DNA letters: not shown here
Source: Candidatus Didemnitutus sp.
GTDB lineage: Bacteria; Verrucomicrobiota; Verrucomicrobiia; Opitutales; Opitutaceae
NCBI GenBank assembly: GCA_017991595.1
Contig: JAGOQJ010000003.1
Coordinates: 291,544 to 355,543 of the forward strand
Direction: 5' to 3'
DNA length: 64,000 nt
Content: more model-generated notes on this DNA
Seen by the model: the letters and a program-made list of their open reading frames with translations, nothing else
Database searches by the model: none
What the model was told of the DNA's origin: nothing
Position numbering within the stretch: the first letter of the stretch is position 1

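Overview
The window is GC-rich chromosomal DNA from a Gram-negative bacterium. Outer-membrane proteins (TolC, DUF1302), a Pal-type lipoprotein and a giant protein opening with a LEPR-XLL motif fit Verrucomicrobiota best, probably near Opitutaceae. LEPR-XLL giants are also known from Planctomycetes and some marine Gammaproteobacteria. The taxon is inferred from protein character, not from a marker gene.

Left part (1-21 kb) is mostly housekeeping. It holds rplU-rpmA, a 3-methyladenine DNA glycosylase, and a block read on the minus strand: DUF1302 outer-membrane protein, DUF1329 protein, then after a hairpin terminator an Asp-box (YCF48-like) exported protein, an RND/MMPL exporter, an AI-2E family permease, an MBL-fold nuclease and a DUF3108 protein. 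DUF1302, DUF1329, YCF48-like and RND proteins look like one envelope transport set for an unknown, probably hydrophobic substrate. Then come a UvrA-type protein, two adjacent related small envelope proteins (the first DUF4252), DNA polymerase IV, an inositol-phosphatase-family enzyme, an M20 peptidase, Pal, an orphan LuxR-type response regulator and tRNA-Lys.

Right part (21-64 kb) looks like one dedicated secretion locus. tolC and a small HlyD-type adaptor gene read leftward. Divergently, across a 279-bp AT-richer intergenic region with two palindromes, lie a GAF-HlyD membrane protein, a PqqD-like/M50/HlyD membrane protein, and a SecA-like ATPase that ends just inside the first helix of the helical scaffold. 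Immediately downstream begins one open frame that runs from 30022 past the window end without a stop: at least 33,979 bp and 11,326 codons. It encodes a LEPR-XLL giant surface protein with 14 EF-hand/dockerin-like calcium loops, two copies of a roughly 6.03-kb internal unit, eight copies of an (I/V)G(A/V)GN motif domain, Ig-like repeats, an internal RTX block and a hemagglutinin-like repeat array still running at the edge.

My main proposal is that the SecA-like motor, the PqqD/M50/HlyD and GAF/HlyD inner-membrane proteins, and HlyD/TolC together export the giant, with LEPR-XLL as the address tag. No type I ABC ATPase or classical signal peptide is visible. The co-location and domain content are seen in the sequence; the joint function is inference.
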